A stretch of 46,396 nt of DNA from an uncultured Ruminococcus sp. (GCA_902802105.1 CADCKR010000008.1:1-46396), one strand, 5' to 3'; shown: positions 35,235 through 45,104, counted from the first letter of the stretch. Notes: generated by a model from the sequence alone, not told the origin. Translations and numbers: made by a program.

Positions 35235-35657
35235 TTGCCAACGTTTAACCAGTTAGTTCGCAAGGGCAGAGAGGTTTCTGAAAAGAAAGCCAAGGCTCCG
35301 GCACTTCTCAAGGGTTGGAACTCAAAGAAGCGCAGAGCTATCGACCAGAACTCACCTCAGAAAAGAGGCGTTTGTACTGCTGTTAAGACAGCTACACCTA
35401 AAAAGCCTAACTCAGCTATCAGAAAGATCGCCAGAGTAAGACTTTCAAACGGCATAGAGGTAACATCCTATATTCCCGGTGTAGGCCATAACCTTCAGGA
35501 GCACAGCGTTGTTCTGATCAGAGGCGGCCGTGTTAAGGACCTCCCTGGTGTTCGTTACCACATCATCCGTGGTACACTCGACGCACAGGGTGTTGCAAAG
35601 CGTATGCAGGCTCGTTCCAAGTACGGTGCAAAGCGTCCGAAGGCAGGCAAGAAGTGA
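35235..35657 (+). CDS. rpsL: Ribosomal protein uS12
   Basis: A 140-residue 30S protein at the decoding centre. The start codon is TTG, with AGGAGGTG about 7 bases before it; the conserved start [10 protein letters not shown] follows directly, and no ATG is suitably placed. The streptomycin-contact region [10 protein letters not shown] and the PGVRYH segment are standard, so no resistance change is apparent. There is a 13- to 15-residue insertion relative to E. coli around [13 protein letters not shown], usual in Firmicutes. Confidence 0.95.
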   Translation: MPTFNQLVRKGREVSEKKAKAPALLKGWNSKKRRAIDQNSPQKRGVCTAVKTATPKKPNSAIRKIARVRLSNGIEVTSYIPGVGHNLQEHSVVLIRGGRVKDLPGVRYHIIRGTLDAQGVAKRMQARSKYGAKRPKAGKK

Positions 35658-35821
35658 TCCGGCACTGAATCCGGGAAAACACATTCTTAAGGCTCTCTTT
35701 TAATGAATAAGCAATACAGAGATGTATTTTTACATAGATATGTGCCTCTCTGTATGGCAATGCGGAAGAAGAAGTCCTTTCGAGTACCTATGAAATCACT
35801 ACTGTGAAGGAGGGAAGTATA

Positions 35822-36292
35822 ATGCCAAGAAGAGGTAATGTCGCAAAACGTGACGTTTTGCCCGATCCGGTTTATAATTCAAAGCTGGTGACCCGTCTTA
35901 TCAACAACATCATGTATGATGGCAAGAAGGGCGTAGCTCAGAAGATCGTTTACGGTGCTTTCGAGATCGTGAACACAAAGACAGGAAAAGAGCCGCTTGA
36001 GGTTTTTGAGCAGGCTATGGAAAAGGTAATGCCGTCTCTTGAGGTAAAGGCTCGCCGTGTGGGCGGTGCTACCTACCAGGTTCCTATGGAGGTAAGACCC
36101 GAGAGAAGACAGACACTCGGACTTCGTTGGATCTCAAGATATTCAAGACTCAGATCCGAAAAGACAATGAAGGAAAGACTTGCCGGAGAAATTCTTGATG
36201 CTGTAAACGGCATCGGTGGTGCTGCCAAGAAGTGCGAGGAAACACATAGAATGGCAGAGGCAAATAAGGCATTTGCACACTACAGATGGTAA
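35822..36292 (+). CDS. rpsG: Ribosomal protein uS7
   Basis: A 156-residue 30S head-assembly protein. ATG 35822, with AAGGAGGG upstream, gives the conserved [16 protein letters not shown]; the in-frame codon at 35804 is not used. VGGATYQVP and [12 protein letters not shown] are conserved, and the [18 protein letters not shown] end is present. It is 164 bases after rpsL, with a hairpin-like ACAGAGATG...CTCTCTGT segment between. Confidence 0.96.
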   Translation: MPRRGNVAKRDVLPDPVYNSKLVTRLINNIMYDGKKGVAQKIVYGAFEIVNTKTGKEPLEVFEQAMEKVMPSLEVKARRVGGATYQVPMEVRPERRQTLGLRWISRYSRLRSEKTMKERLAGEILDAVNGIGGAAKKCEETHRMAEANKAFAHYRW

Positions 36293-36352
36293 TAGAGGCA
36301 TAAGTGCCCTGACAGCATGTGCCTGAGGGTACGAATATCAAGGAGGATTCAA

Positions 36353-38455
36353 ATGGGAAGGCAAGTATCACTTGAAATGACACGCAACATCGGCATCATG
36401 GCTCATATAGATGCCGGTAAAACAACAACAACAGAACGTATTCTTTTCTATACCGGTGTCAACCACAAGATCGGTGAGACCCACGAGGGCGCTTCTACCA
36501 TGGACTGGATGGCACAGGAGAAGGAAAGAGGTATTACGATCACATCTGCTGCCACAACTTGTTTCTGGGCAGGAAGCGACGGTACCAAGGGCAGCCACAG
36601 AATCAATATCATTGACACCCCCGGTCACGTTGACTTTACGGTTGAGGTCGAGCGTTCACTCCGTGTACTTGATGGTTCCGTGACGGTTCTCTGTGCTAAG
36701 GGCGGTGTTGAGCCTCAGTCCGAAACAGTCTGGAGACAGGCTGACAAATATAAGGTACCCCGTATGGTATACGTCAACAAGATGGATATCATGGGCGCCG
36801 ATTTCTACAATGTTGTACAGATGATGAAAGACCGTCTGAAGTGCAACGCTGTGCCGATCCAGCTCCCGATCGGTGCGGAAGATACCTTCAAGGGCATCGT
36901 AGACCTCGTAGAGATGAACGCAGACGTTTATTATGACGATCTCGGCAAGGATATGAAGGTTGAGGAGATCCCTGAGGATATGAAGGAGCTTGCAGAGAAG
37001 TATCGTGCAGATCTTATCGAGCACGTATGCGAGCAGGACGAAGAGCTTCTTGAAAAGTACCTCGAAGGCGAAGAGCCCACCAAGGAAGAGATCAAGAGAG
37101 TTATCCGTCAGTCAACTATAGACAATACTATGGTTCCCGTAGTATGCGGCACATCATACCGCAACAAGGGCGTTCAGAAGCTTCTTGACGCTATCGTTGA
37201 CTATATGCCCGCTCCTACAGATGTTCCTGCTATCAAGGGCATCAACCCCAACACCGAAGAAGAGGTAGAGGTTCCTTCTTCCGATTCAGAGCCCTTTGCA
37301 GCTCTTGCATTCAAGATCGCTACAGACCCCTATGTTGGTAAGCTCTGTTTCTTCCGTGTTTATGCAGGTACACTTAACGCAGGTTCAACTGTATATAACT
37401 CTACAAAGGATAACTCCGAGCGTATCGGCCGTATCCTTCAGATGCACGCAAACCACAGACAGGATATCGAAACTGTTTATGCAGGTGATATCGCTGCTGC
37501 TGTAGGTCTTAAAAATACAACAACAGGTGATACCCTCTGTACAGAGGCACATCCTGTTATTCTTGAATCAATGGAGTTCCCGGATCCCGTTATCCGTGTT
37601 GCTATCGAGCCTAAAACAAAGGCCGGCCAGGAGAAGATGGGCATCGCTCTTGCAAAGCTTGCAGAAGAGGATCCTACCTTCAAGGCATACACAGACGAGG
37701 AAACAGGACAGACCATTATCGCAGGTATGGGCGAGCTTCACCTTGAGATCATCGTAGACAGACTTCTCCGTGAGTTCAGGGTCGAGGCAAATATCGGTAA
37801 GCCTCAGGTTGCATACAAAGAGACTATCCGCAAGGGTTCGGATGTTGATGAGAAGTATGCAAGACAGTCAGGCGGTAAGGGACAGTATGGTCACGTTAAG
37901 ATCAGACTGGAGCCTAACCCCGGCAAGGGCTACGAGTTTGTCAACGCAGTTGTCGGCGGCGCTATCCCGAAGGAGTATATCCCCGCTGTTGATGCAGGTA
38001 TCCAGGGCGCAATGCTCTCTGGTGTGCTTGCAAGCTACAATGTTGTTGACGTTAAGGTAACACTTTATGACGGTTCTTATCATGAGGTAGACTCCTCAGA
38101 AATGGCATTCAAGATCGCTGCGTCAATGGCGTTCAAGTCAGGTATGAGAAAGGCAGATCCTGTCATTCTTGAGCCTATTATGAAGGTTACTGTTACTGTA
38201 CCTGAGGAATACATGGGCGACGTTATCGGTGACCTCAACTCCCGCCGCGGAATGATCCAGGGCATGGAGGCTGTTGCAGGCGCTCAGAGAATCGTTGCTA
38301 TGGTTCCGCTTTCAGAGATGTTCGGTTATGCTACCGATATGCGTTCCAAGACACAGGGCCGCGGACAGTATGTAATGGAGCCGAACTCTTACGCTGAAGT
38401 ACCGAAGAGCATCGCTGATGACATTATTTCGGCACGCAGCAAGAAGGATGACTAA
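36353..38455 (+). CDS. fusA: Elongation factor G
   Basis: A 700-residue GTPase for ribosomal translocation. The start is ATG 36353 after AAGGAGG; the earlier in-frame codon at 36317 is rejected. G1 is [14 protein letters not shown]2 lies near [13 protein letters not shown]3 is DTPGHVDFT and G4 is VNKMD. Domain IV has [11 protein letters not shown] and the C-terminus has the usual [10 protein letters not shown]. No ribosomal-protection changes of the Tet type are evident. The operon continues to tuf, which has its own promoter. Confidence 0.97.
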   Translation: MGRQVSLEMTRNIGIMAHIDAGKTTTTERILFYTGVNHKIGETHEGASTMDWMAQEKERGITITSAATTCFWAGSDGTKGSHRINIIDTPGHVDFTVEVERSLRVLDGSVTVLCAKGGVEPQSETVWRQADKYKVPRMVYVNKMDIMGADFYNVVQMMKDRLKCNAVPIQLPIGAEDTFKGIVDLVEMNADVYYDDLGKDMKVEEIPEDMKELAEKYRADLIEHVCEQDEELLEKYLEGEEPTKEEIKRVIRQSTIDNTMVPVVCGTSYRNKGVQKLLDAIVDYMPAPTDVPAIKGINPNTEEEVEVPSSDSEPFAALAFKIATDPYVGKLCFFRVYAGTLNAGSTVYNSTKDNSERIGRILQMHANHRQDIETVYAGDIAAAVGLKNTTTGDTLCTEAHPVILESMEFPDPVIRVAIEPKTKAGQEKMGIALAKLAEEDPTFKAYTDEETGQTIIAGMGELHLEIIVDRLLREFRVEANIGKPQVAYKETIRKGSDVDEKYARQSGGKGQYGHVKIRLEPNPGKGYEFVNAVVGGAIPKEYIPAVDAGIQGAMLSGVLASYNVVDVKVTLYDGSYHEVDSSEMAFKIAASMAFKSGMRKADPVILEPIMKVTVTVPEEYMGDVIGDLNSRRGMIQGMEAVAGAQRIVAMVPLSEMFGYATDMRSKTQGRGQYVMEPNSYAEVPKSIADDIISARSKKDD

Positions 38456-38484
38456 GTTATCCACAAAAAAATATCAAAAAAAGC

Positions 38485-38513
38485 TTGCATTTTGGTTTTG
38501 TTGTTGCTACAAT
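38485..38513 (+). promoter_or_regulatory. Promoter of tuf
   Basis: TTGCAT (38485-38490), 17 bases, TACAAT (38508-38513). The GCTTGCATTTTGG context is shared with the rpmE promoter. Confidence 0.7.
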
Positions 38514-38563
38514 AATATCAAGTCCAAAGCTTATTAAATTTATATTTTAGGAGGTAATTTCCA

Positions 38564-39766
38564 ATGGCAAAGGAAAAATTTTCCAGAACAAAGCCGCACG
38601 TAAACATTGGTACAATCGGCCACGTTGACCATGGTAAGACAACACTTACAGCTGCTATCACAAAGGTTCTCAACCTTGAGGGCGATGCTGAGTTCGTTGA
38701 TTACGCTAACATCGATAAGGCTCCTGAAGAGAGAGCACGTGGTATCACAATCAACACTGCACACGTTGAGTATGAGACTCCCAACCGTCACTATGCTCAC
38801 GTTGACTGCCCCGGACACGCTGACTATGTTAAGAACATGATCACCGGTGCTGCTCAGATGGACGGTGCTATCCTCGTTGTATCTGCTGCTGACGGTCCTA
38901 TGCCTCAGACAAGAGAGCACATCCTTCTTTCACGTCAGGTTGGCGTTCCTTACATCGTAGTATTCATGAACAAGACCGATCAGGTTGACGATGAAGAGCT
39001 TCTCGACCTCGTAGAGATGGAGATCCGTGAGCTCCTCAACGAGTATGAGTTCCCGGGCGATGATACACCTATCATCCGCGGTTCTGCATTCAAGGCTCTT
39101 GATTCTGCTTCAAAGGATCCTGAGGCTCCTGAGTATCAGTGCATCCATGAGCTCATGAAGGCTGTTGATGAGTACATTCCTACTCCTGAGCGTACAACAG
39201 ATCTTCCTTTCCTTATGCCTGTTGAGGACGTATTCACGATCTCAGGCCGTGGTACAGTTGCTACAGGTAGAGTTGAGAGAGGTCAGATCAGAACTTCTGA
39301 GGAAGTTGAGATCGTTGGTCTTTCTGAGGAGAAGAAGAAGTCAGTTGTTACAGGTCTTGAGATGTTCAGAAAGACTCTGGACTATGCTGAGGCAGGCGAC
39401 AACGTAGGCGTACTTCTCCGTGGTATCGACAAGAAGAGCATCGAGCGTGGACAGGTTATTGCAAAGCCCGGCTCAGTTCATCCTCACACAAAGTTCCAGG
39501 GTCATGTATACGTACTGACTAAGGACGAGGGTGGCCGTCATACTCCTTTCTTCAACAACTATCGTCCTCAGTTCTATTTCAGAACAACAGACGTTACAGG
39601 TGTTATCAACCTTCCCGAGGGCACAGAGATGTGTATGCCTGGCGATAACGTTGACATGAACGTTGAGCTCATCACTCCTATCGCTATGGAAGAGGGTCTC
39701 CGCTTCGCTATCCGTGAGGGCGGCAGAACAGTAGGTTCAGGCGTTGTTTCCAAGATCTACGAGTAA
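38564..39766 (+). CDS. tuf: Elongation factor Tu
   Basis: A 400-residue GTPase that carries aminoacyl-tRNA to the ribosome. G1 is GHVDHGKTT, and [29 protein letters not shown] and MNKTDQ are the other GTPase motifs. Domains 2 and 3 are complete, ending in [19 protein letters not shown] precedes the ATG by 7 bases. Codon choice is strongly biased, as expected for a very highly expressed gene. Confidence 0.98.
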   Translation: MAKEKFSRTKPHVNIGTIGHVDHGKTTLTAAITKVLNLEGDAEFVDYANIDKAPEERARGITINTAHVEYETPNRHYAHVDCPGHADYVKNMITGAAQMDGAILVVSAADGPMPQTREHILLSRQVGVPYIVVFMNKTDQVDDEELLDLVEMEIRELLNEYEFPGDDTPIIRGSAFKALDSASKDPEAPEYQCIHELMKAVDEYIPTPERTTDLPFLMPVEDVFTISGRGTVATGRVERGQIRTSEEVEIVGLSEEKKKSVVTGLEMFRKTLDYAEAGDNVGVLLRGIDKKSIERGQVIAKPGSVHPHTKFQGHVYVLTKDEGGRHTPFFNNYRPQFYFRTTDVTGVINLPEGTEMCMPGDNVDMNVELITPIAMEEGLRFAIREGGRTVGSGVVSKIYE

Positions 39767-39794
39767 TATCTGATTTTTAGTTATCAATAAAAAA

Positions 39795-39839
39795 TTCTCC
39801 CTTTCGTTGGTTTTCCGCCGATGAAAGGGAGTTTTTTTA
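39795..39839 (+). terminator. Intrinsic terminator of tuf
   Basis: CTCCCTTTC and GAAAGGGAG form a 9-bp stem with a further partial pairing inside, followed by TTTTTTT. Confidence 0.9.
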
Positions 39840-39851
39840 TGCAGTCAGAAA

Positions 39852-39938
39852 TAATACTAATACCTAACAAAAAGCAGACAATTTTTGCGAAAATCATCCT
39901 TGCAAACCTAAGTCTGCTTTTATCAGGAATTAGTATAA
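39852..39938. mobile_element. MITE-like element, short (internally deleted) copy
   Basis: Terminal inverted repeats of about 28 bases: left end starts TAATACTAATACCTAAC, right end reads TTATACTAATTCCTGATAA on the other strand, and both continue into AAAGCAGAC. Between them lie about 30 bases. It matches the ends of the long copy at 41779-41940 but lacks its middle 75 bases. No reading frame is present, so any mobility would depend on a transposase elsewhere. Confidence 0.8.
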
Positions 39939-39970
39939 AGCTGCACAAGTATACAATTTTTATGGTTACG

Positions 39971-40053
39971 CTGCCTGTTCAGCACATACCTTATTGTGCC
40001 GCCAGAGTGAGTAAATCAGCGTTTGTAAAAGAAGCTTTTGTAAAGCACCGCAA
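39971..40053. repeat. Dispersed repeat, copy D
   Basis: CTGCCTGTTCAGCACATACC, then TGCCGCCAGAGTGAGTAAATC, then AGCGTTTGTAAAAGAAGCTT and TGTAAAGCACCGCAA. It matches copy C closely. The 3-prime edge abuts the stop of the SDR gene at 40054. Confidence 0.75.
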
Positions 40054-40785
40054 TTATACTACAAAGCCGCCGCTGACAGACAAGACCTGACCGGTGATGA
40101 ATGAGGAATCGGGCGATGCAAGGAAAAGGATCGCTTTTGCTGCGTCTGCGGGTGTGCCTATAGTGCCGGTGGGAGTTTCGTCAGCAAGTGCGGCAAAGTC
40201 CTCCTCAGAAAGATTTGCAGTCATGTCGGTGCGTATCACACCGGGAGCAATGCAGTTAACGGTGATGCCGCTCAGCCCCTCTTCTTTGGCAAGAGCTTTT
40301 GTCAGACCGATAATTCCGGCCTTGGCGGCTGAGTAATGCACCTCACATGAGCCGCCGATCTGACCCCACATTGACGACACATTTATTATCCTTCCGCAGT
40401 GTTTCCTTATCATATAGGGGAGAGCAGCACGGCAGCAATAAAACACGCTGCTGAGGTTAGTGCTTATCATTCGCTGCCAGTCATCGTCCGTTATGTCGGT
40501 AAAAAGCTTCGTCTGTGCGATACCGGCATTATTTACGAGTACATCAACGCCTCCGAAGCACTGTTCTGCGTATGCAAACATGGCTGCGGTCTCGTGTGAG
40601 TCAGAAACATCTGCCCTGAACGTAACGGCCTTGTGTCCGGCTGAATTTATCTCTCTGCAAAGTGTTTCTGCGGCGGCGTTTGAGCGGAAATAATTGATTA
40701 TTACATTGTCGCCCTGAGCGGCAAAAAGACGTGCCGTTTCTGCGCCTATGCCGCGTGATGCGCCTGTTATGAGTACATTTCTCAT
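40054..40785 (-). CDS. fabG: 3-oxoacyl-ACP reductase-like short-chain dehydrogenase
   Basis: A 243-residue classical short-chain dehydrogenase. The NADP-binding TGASRGIGAETARLF is at residues 7-21; the structural NNAGIAQ and catalytic Ser-Tyr-Lys (SMWGQIG.. with YSAAKAG) are intact; the C-terminus ends SVSGGFVV. FabG (fatty acid synthesis) is the best match, but SDR substrate specificity cannot be told from the sequence. Its start overlaps the stop of the flavin reductase gene by four bases. Confidence 0.85.
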   Translation of the reverse strand: MRNVLITGASRGIGAETARLFAAQGDNVIINYFRSNAAAETLCREINSAGHKAVTFRADVSDSHETAAMFAYAEQCFGGVDVLVNNAGIAQTKLFTDITDDDWQRMISTNLSSVFYCCRAALPYMIRKHCGRIINVSSMWGQIGGSCEVHYSAAKAGIIGLTKALAKEEGLSGITVNCIAPGVIRTDMTANLSEEDFAALADETPTGTIGTPADAAKAILFLASPDSSFITGQVLSVSGGFVV

Positions 40786-41291
40786 TGCTTTTTCAGCACC
40801 CTTACTATCTCACCTACAAATACCTCGTGCCAGTCGCTGTCGGCGTACCATTTTTCGGCGTCGGTTTTATCTATAAATGATTCTGCGTTCATAGACTGCC
40901 TGTAAAGCTTGCGGCAGATAAGCACAAGGTCAGCTTCCTCAAAATACGGTGCGTTTTCGTCAAATACGGGAGTAAGTCCTGTTGCCTTGACCTTATCAAT
41001 ATCACGCCCCGAGTTTTTGCCGCAGAACGCAAGCTCCTTCATGTGTTCTCCGCCGAAAAACGAGATGCTGTAGTAATCATTGCTGTCTACGAATTCAAGC
41101 GTGTACCTGCTGTCACGTATGAAAGTAAAGACTACGTTTTTGTTCCACAATATGCCCACACCGCCCCAGCTTGCGGTCATGGTGTTGAATTTTTCGGGTG
41201 TGCCTGCCGTAATGAGTGTCCATTCGCTGCCTATTCTTTTGAAAAAGTTGTCGCTGAGTGTTCTGATGTCTGCGCTCTGAAAGCTGCTCAT
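40782..41291 (-). CDS. Flavin reductase family protein (FMN-binding split barrel)
   Basis: A 169-residue protein with the flavin reductase-like split-barrel pattern: SEWTLITAGTPEKFNTMTASWGG near residues 22-44, VVFTFIRDSRYTLEFV and the ISFFGGEHMKELAFCGKNSGRD stretch. It probably binds FMN and uses NAD(P)H, but a partner is not known. GGAGG-like AGGTATC precedes the ATG. It is the first gene of a two-gene unit with the SDR gene, so the pair may act on the same metabolite. Confidence 0.8.
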   Translation of the reverse strand: MSSFQSADIRTLSDNFFKRIGSEWTLITAGTPEKFNTMTASWGGVGILWNKNVVFTFIRDSRYTLEFVDSNDYYSISFFGGEHMKELAFCGKNSGRDIDKVKATGLTPVFDENAPYFEEADLVLICRKLYRQSMNAESFIDKTDAEKWYADSDWHEVFVGEIVRVLKKQ

Positions 41292-41309
41292 TGAAGATAC
41301 CTCCGTATA

Positions 41310-41597
41310 ATTTTTTGTTCGTCAGGACATTCCGCATAATTTATGCGAAAACCTTCCGCTTACTTAATTATACCATAACTTTCGCTCTGATAACACCATA
41401 TTGATATAATAAAAGCCACAAAATGTATTAAACAAGCAGCTTGCCGTCATTTTACATTTAATTTATAGACAAATTTGTTTTTTTATGGTAAAATAAATAA
41501 CAAAATAAAATAAAATTTGTATATAGTTGAAGCTATGTGCGGGGCTCGCTTTTTTATGTAAACATTGGCGGGTAATAACATTCAGGCCGGTTGCTGT
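41310..41597. other. Intergenic region between the flavin reductase and a gene remnant
   Basis: AT-rich with a TATAAT at about 41375 on the minus strand that may serve the flavin reductase gene. No protein-coding gene is convincing. Confidence 0.5.
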
Positions 41598-41735
41598 TTA
41601 CTTGTGTTCGTCCAGCCATTTGCAGATGTAGTATCCGACTGCACGTGCCGCAGCGGTAACAAGTGTATTATAGCATACTGCGGCTGAATCGAAAGCATTT
41701 TTTACCGCCGGAAAAGAACTTCCCTCGTGTAACCT
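41598..41735 (-). pseudogene. Possible remnant of a small hydrophobic protein gene
   Basis: A minus-strand frame of about 45 codons encodes AVCYNTLVTAAARAVGYYIC then KWLDEHK and a stop. This ending resembles the short hydrophobic proteins common in Firmicutes (a helix followed by CKWLD). No in-frame ATG, GTG or TTG exists upstream, so it is probably broken or the resemblance is by chance. Confidence 0.35.
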
Positions 41736-41752
41736 GTAATGGCTGTTTTGTC

Positions 41753-41782
41753 TTGACTATGTGTAACGATATAATGTATAAT
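41753..41782 (+). promoter_or_regulatory. Predicted promoter of the SNF2 gene, overlapped by a MITE end
   Basis: TTGACT (41753-41758), 18 bases, exact TATAAT (41777-41782). The last four bases of the -10 box are also the first four bases of the long MITE copy (41779), so the element may contribute part of the promoter. Confidence 0.55.
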
Positions 41783-41940
41783 ACTAATACCTAACAAAAT
41801 GCAGACAATTTTTGCAGTCTGATTTCCGCAATACTTTGTTGTCGTTCTCGGAATCCGTCAGGATTCCTGCGTTCTCCGCCGAGTCTTGCGAAAATCATCC
41901 TCGCGAACCTAAGTCTGCTTTTTATCAGGAATTAGTATAA
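41779..41940. mobile_element. MITE-like element, long copy
   Basis: 162 bp with the same inverted ends as the short copy at 39852-39938: left TAATACTAATACCTAAC and GCAGACAATTTTTGC, right GCGAA..CCTAAGTCTGC and TTTTATCAGGAATTAGTATAA. The middle holds an internal palindrome (GAATCCGTCAGGATTC). It lies in the 5-prime leader of the SNF2 gene, starting at its -10 box and ending 29 bases before its start codon. There is no coding capacity. Confidence 0.85.
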
Positions 41941-41969
41941 AATATAAATAAAGATTGGACGAAAAAAGC

Positions 41970-44900
41970 ATGACGATAAAAGACTACAGATATTTCTTTT
42001 ATTACAATGAGCAGGATAAAGGCATTAAGCTGTATAAGAACGGTGAAGTAAAGCTTGTAAAAAAAAGCGGAAATACATTCGATTTTGACGTGCATACTGC
42101 GCGAAGCACCTGCAATGTCCGGGTAATAATCTCTTCTGACGGAGTAATCGAATATATCTCATGCAGCTGCGGACAAAAGCATTACGGCAGCGGATGTGAA
42201 CATAATTATGCTGCGCTGCTGTATATTGACAGCATATATGAAGACGATATTTCAGAGGAAAGCTCGGAGGGTATCCAGAGTCTTATATTTTCATATCAGC
42301 GGCGGGCTGTCGCTCAGTATAACCCCGTTGCGCAGCTTGAACCCGAATGGATGCTTGATGACGGGCTTTCCTATCGCCTGAAGATCGGCAGAGAAAAGCT
42401 GTATTATGTCAAGGATTTCAGCCGATTTATAATGGATTTCGAGAATAATGAAACAAGAGAATACGGTAAGTTCTTTAAGTTTACACATAGCATCAAAAAC
42501 CTTGACGAGACAGGCAGGCAGCTTTTTCAGATATCAAAAAGTGTATATTACAGCAGCTATGCGGATTACTCATACAGAAGCGCTCGCGGTTATTTCAATC
42601 CGAGGGGCTCAGAACTTGAAAAACTGATGTTTATGTACCGCGATAAAGGTATTGTGATAGATAAAACGCCGTTTCGTTTTACTGAGGGTACGCCCGGAAT
42701 ATCGCTTACCCTTGGCAGAAAAGAAAACGGCAGGATTATATTATCCTTCAATAAAATTCCTGTTTTTCTCGGAAGCTATGAGCATGGCTTTTTTATGGAT
42801 ACTGCGGAAAATACTATCTATATCACCTCTGCGGATGTCACACAAAAAATAGCGCCGTTTGTGCAGTTCGTTAACTCGCATGAAAACTCCGATATCTATA
42901 TTGCCGCCGCAGAACTGACCTCCTTTTACAATTCCGTTCTGAAGCGTGTGGAGCCGTATGCAAATATTCTGTATAACGACATTCCGGATGATCTTATCCC
43001 GCCGCAGATGACAGCGGAGCTGTATGTAGATGTGGATGAAAATAATGGGGTACTCGCCCGTCTGAAATACTGCTATGCCGAAAACTCCTATTATTTTCCG
43101 TATACGCAGAAGAACAATCCATACTGTGATGTGGTGGATGAAAAGCTTGCGTCCGATCAGGTACTGAAATATTTTGAGCGCAATCAGACAACAATGCCGA
43201 AAAAATATCCTTTCCGAATTTACGATGAAGACAAAATACTCGATCTTCTTTCGGAGGGTATGCGCGTGCTTTCCAAAACAATGGATATCTTCGTAAGTGA
43301 CAGCTTTAAAAAAATGAAGGTGCGTCCGGCGGCTATGCCAAATGTCGGCATACGTACCTCGGGCAATCTGCTTGAGCTTGACATTGAAGCGTCCGGATAT
43401 ACACGCGAGGAGCTTGCGGAGCTTTTGCAGGCATACCGCAAGGGTAAAAAGTATCACCGTTTCACAGACGGCTCCTTTTCGCTTATAGATGACGGCTTAT
43501 CGCAGCTTGACATGGTAACGAAGGAGCTCAACATAAACGATAAAGCATTTTTAAAGGAAAATATAGCTGTTCCAATGTACCGTATGCTTTACCTTGACAG
43601 CCTGCAAAAGGACTCCGACAGCATAAGGATAAGGCGCAGCACAGAGTTTAAAAGGCTTGTCAAATCATATCAGAACCTTCTGACGGACGAAAGCGCCGCA
43701 CCTGTTCCCGCTGTATTGGAGAATACTCTGCGTGACTATCAGAAGACAGGCCTACAATGGTTTTCTACACTCGGAATGTACAATATGGGCGGTATATTGG
43801 CGGACGATATGGGTCTCGGAAAAACTCTCCAGACGATCGCCTTTATGCTCAGTGAAAAAAACAAAAGCGAAGAAAAAAAGCAGTTTTTAGTTGTATGTCC
43901 GTCCTCGCTTGTGCTGAACTGGCAAAACGAGATCATCCGCTTTGCGCCGGAATTGAGCTCGCTCTGTATGTCCGGCACTGCAAATGAAAGAGCCGTTCTT
44001 TTTACAGACATTGCCGATCGCGATGTGATAATTACGTCTTATTCTACTCTGCTTCGTGATATCGCAAAATACGAAAGCATGACATTTTATGCGCAGTTCC
44101 TTGACGAAGCGCAGAATATCAAGAACCACAGTACACAATCCGCTAAGGCTGTCAAGGCTGTCAGCAGCAAGCTGCGTTTTGCGCTTACAGGTACGCCTGT
44201 TGAAAATACGCTGGCGGAGCTATGGAGCATTTTTGATTTTATCATGCCCGGGTATCTGCACAACTACAGCTATTTTAAAAAGAACTATGAGCAGCCGATA
44301 GTCAAAAAGCATGATGAAGCTGCCGCGCGCTCCCTGCAAAGGCTGACCTCACCTTTTATTTTGCGGCGACTTAAAAAAGAAGTGCTTGAAGAACTGCCCG
44401 ACAAGACCGAAACCGTACTGCTTACCGAAATGGAAAACGAGCAGAAAAAGATATACACTGCCAATGCTGCTGAAGTGCGCGGCGAGTTAAAGCATCTGAG
44501 CGACAGCAGCGACAGGCTGAAAATACTGGCTATGCTCACACGTCTGCGGCAGCTGTGCTGCGACCCGTCGCTGGTCTATGAAAACTACGGGGGCGGCAGC
44601 GCCAAGCTTGAGCAATGCATTGAGCTGATAAAAAGCTGTATCGAAGCCGGCCACAAGATCCTTTTGTTTTCGCAGTTTACTTCTATGCTCGATATAATTG
44701 CCGCGCGTCTGGATGCGGAAGGCGTTGAATATTATATGCTCACAGGCAAGACCAAGGCAAAGGAACGCCTGAAGCTGGTCAATGACTTCAACGAAAATGC
44801 TGTCAGTGTATTTCTTATATCGCTGAAGGCAGGCGGCACAGGTCTGAACCTGACAGGCGCAGACATCGTTATACATTACGATCCGTGGTGGAACCTGTCC

Positions 44901-45104
44901 GCCGAGAATCAGGCGTCCGACCGTGCCTACCGAATCGGGCAGCACAACAACGTACAGGTCTATAAGCTGATCACAAAGAATACCATTGAGGAAAGGATCA
45001 GTGAGCTTCAGCAGAGGAAAGCCGATCTTCTTGAAACCGTCCTCGGCGGCGATGGCGACATTATGAAAATGAGTGTCAGTGAAGTCATGAGCCTGCTTGA
45101 ATGA
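41970..45104 (+). CDS. SWIM zinc-finger SNF2-family ATPase
   Basis: A 1044-residue double-stranded-DNA translocase of the bacterial SNF2 group. I use ATG 41970; a TTG at 41955 lacks a ribosome-binding site. The N-terminal SWIM zinc finger has Cys65, Cys67, Cys76 and His78 (CSCG...GCEH). The middle is a long family-specific region. The first helicase half has DDMGLGKTLQ (Walker A near 613) and DEAQNIK (near 712), and the second has SQFTSMLDIIAARL, KAGGTGLNLTGAD and SDRAYRIGQ. The target is unknown; relatives act in transcription recycling and DNA repair or phage defence. No defence neighbours are present, so a housekeeping or orphan role is as likely. Confidence 0.93.
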   Translation: MTIKDYRYFFYYNEQDKGIKLYKNGEVKLVKKSGNTFDFDVHTARSTCNVRVIISSDGVIEYISCSCGQKHYGSGCEHNYAALLYIDSIYEDDISEESSEGIQSLIFSYQRRAVAQYNPVAQLEPEWMLDDGLSYRLKIGREKLYYVKDFSRFIMDFENNETREYGKFFKFTHSIKNLDETGRQLFQISKSVYYSSYADYSYRSARGYFNPRGSELEKLMFMYRDKGIVIDKTPFRFTEGTPGISLTLGRKENGRIILSFNKIPVFLGSYEHGFFMDTAENTIYITSADVTQKIAPFVQFVNSHENSDIYIAAAELTSFYNSVLKRVEPYANILYNDIPDDLIPPQMTAELYVDVDENNGVLARLKYCYAENSYYFPYTQKNNPYCDVVDEKLASDQVLKYFERNQTTMPKKYPFRIYDEDKILDLLSEGMRVLSKTMDIFVSDSFKKMKVRPAAMPNVGIRTSGNLLELDIEASGYTREELAELLQAYRKGKKYHRFTDGSFSLIDDGLSQLDMVTKELNINDKAFLKENIAVPMYRMLYLDSLQKDSDSIRIRRSTEFKRLVKSYQNLLTDESAAPVPAVLENTLRDYQKTGLQWFSTLGMYNMGGILADDMGLGKTLQTIAFMLSEKNKSEEKKQFLVVCPSSLVLNWQNEIIRFAPELSSLCMSGTANERAVLFTDIADRDVIITSYSTLLRDIAKYESMTFYAQFLDEAQNIKNHSTQSAKAVKAVSSKLRFALTGTPVENTLAELWSIFDFIMPGYLHNYSYFKKNYEQPIVKKHDEAAARSLQRLTSPFILRRLKKEVLEELPDKTETVLLTEMENEQKKIYTANAAEVRGELKHLSDSSDRLKILAMLTRLRQLCCDPSLVYENYGGGSAKLEQCIELIKSCIEAGHKILLFSQFTSMLDIIAARLDAEGVEYYMLTGKTKAKERLKLVNDFNENAVSVFLISLKAGGTGLNLTGADIVIHYDPWWNLSAENQASDRAYRIGQHNNVQVYKLITKNTIEERISELQQRKADLLETVLGGDGDIMKMSVSEVMSLLE

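Noticed and set aside
35235-35657. Streptomycin-resistance changes in uS12
   Set aside because: The TPKKPNS and PGVRYH loops are of the usual sensitive type.
40094-41294. Several plus-strand frames opposite the SDR and flavin reductase genes
   Set aside because: They are shadows of well-supported minus-strand genes and lack ribosome-binding sites.
41970-45104. SNF2 ATPase as part of a defence island (DISARM or similar)
   Set aside because: No methyltransferase, PLD nuclease or other defence gene is adjacent; its neighbours are a reductase pair and the ubiquitin fusion.
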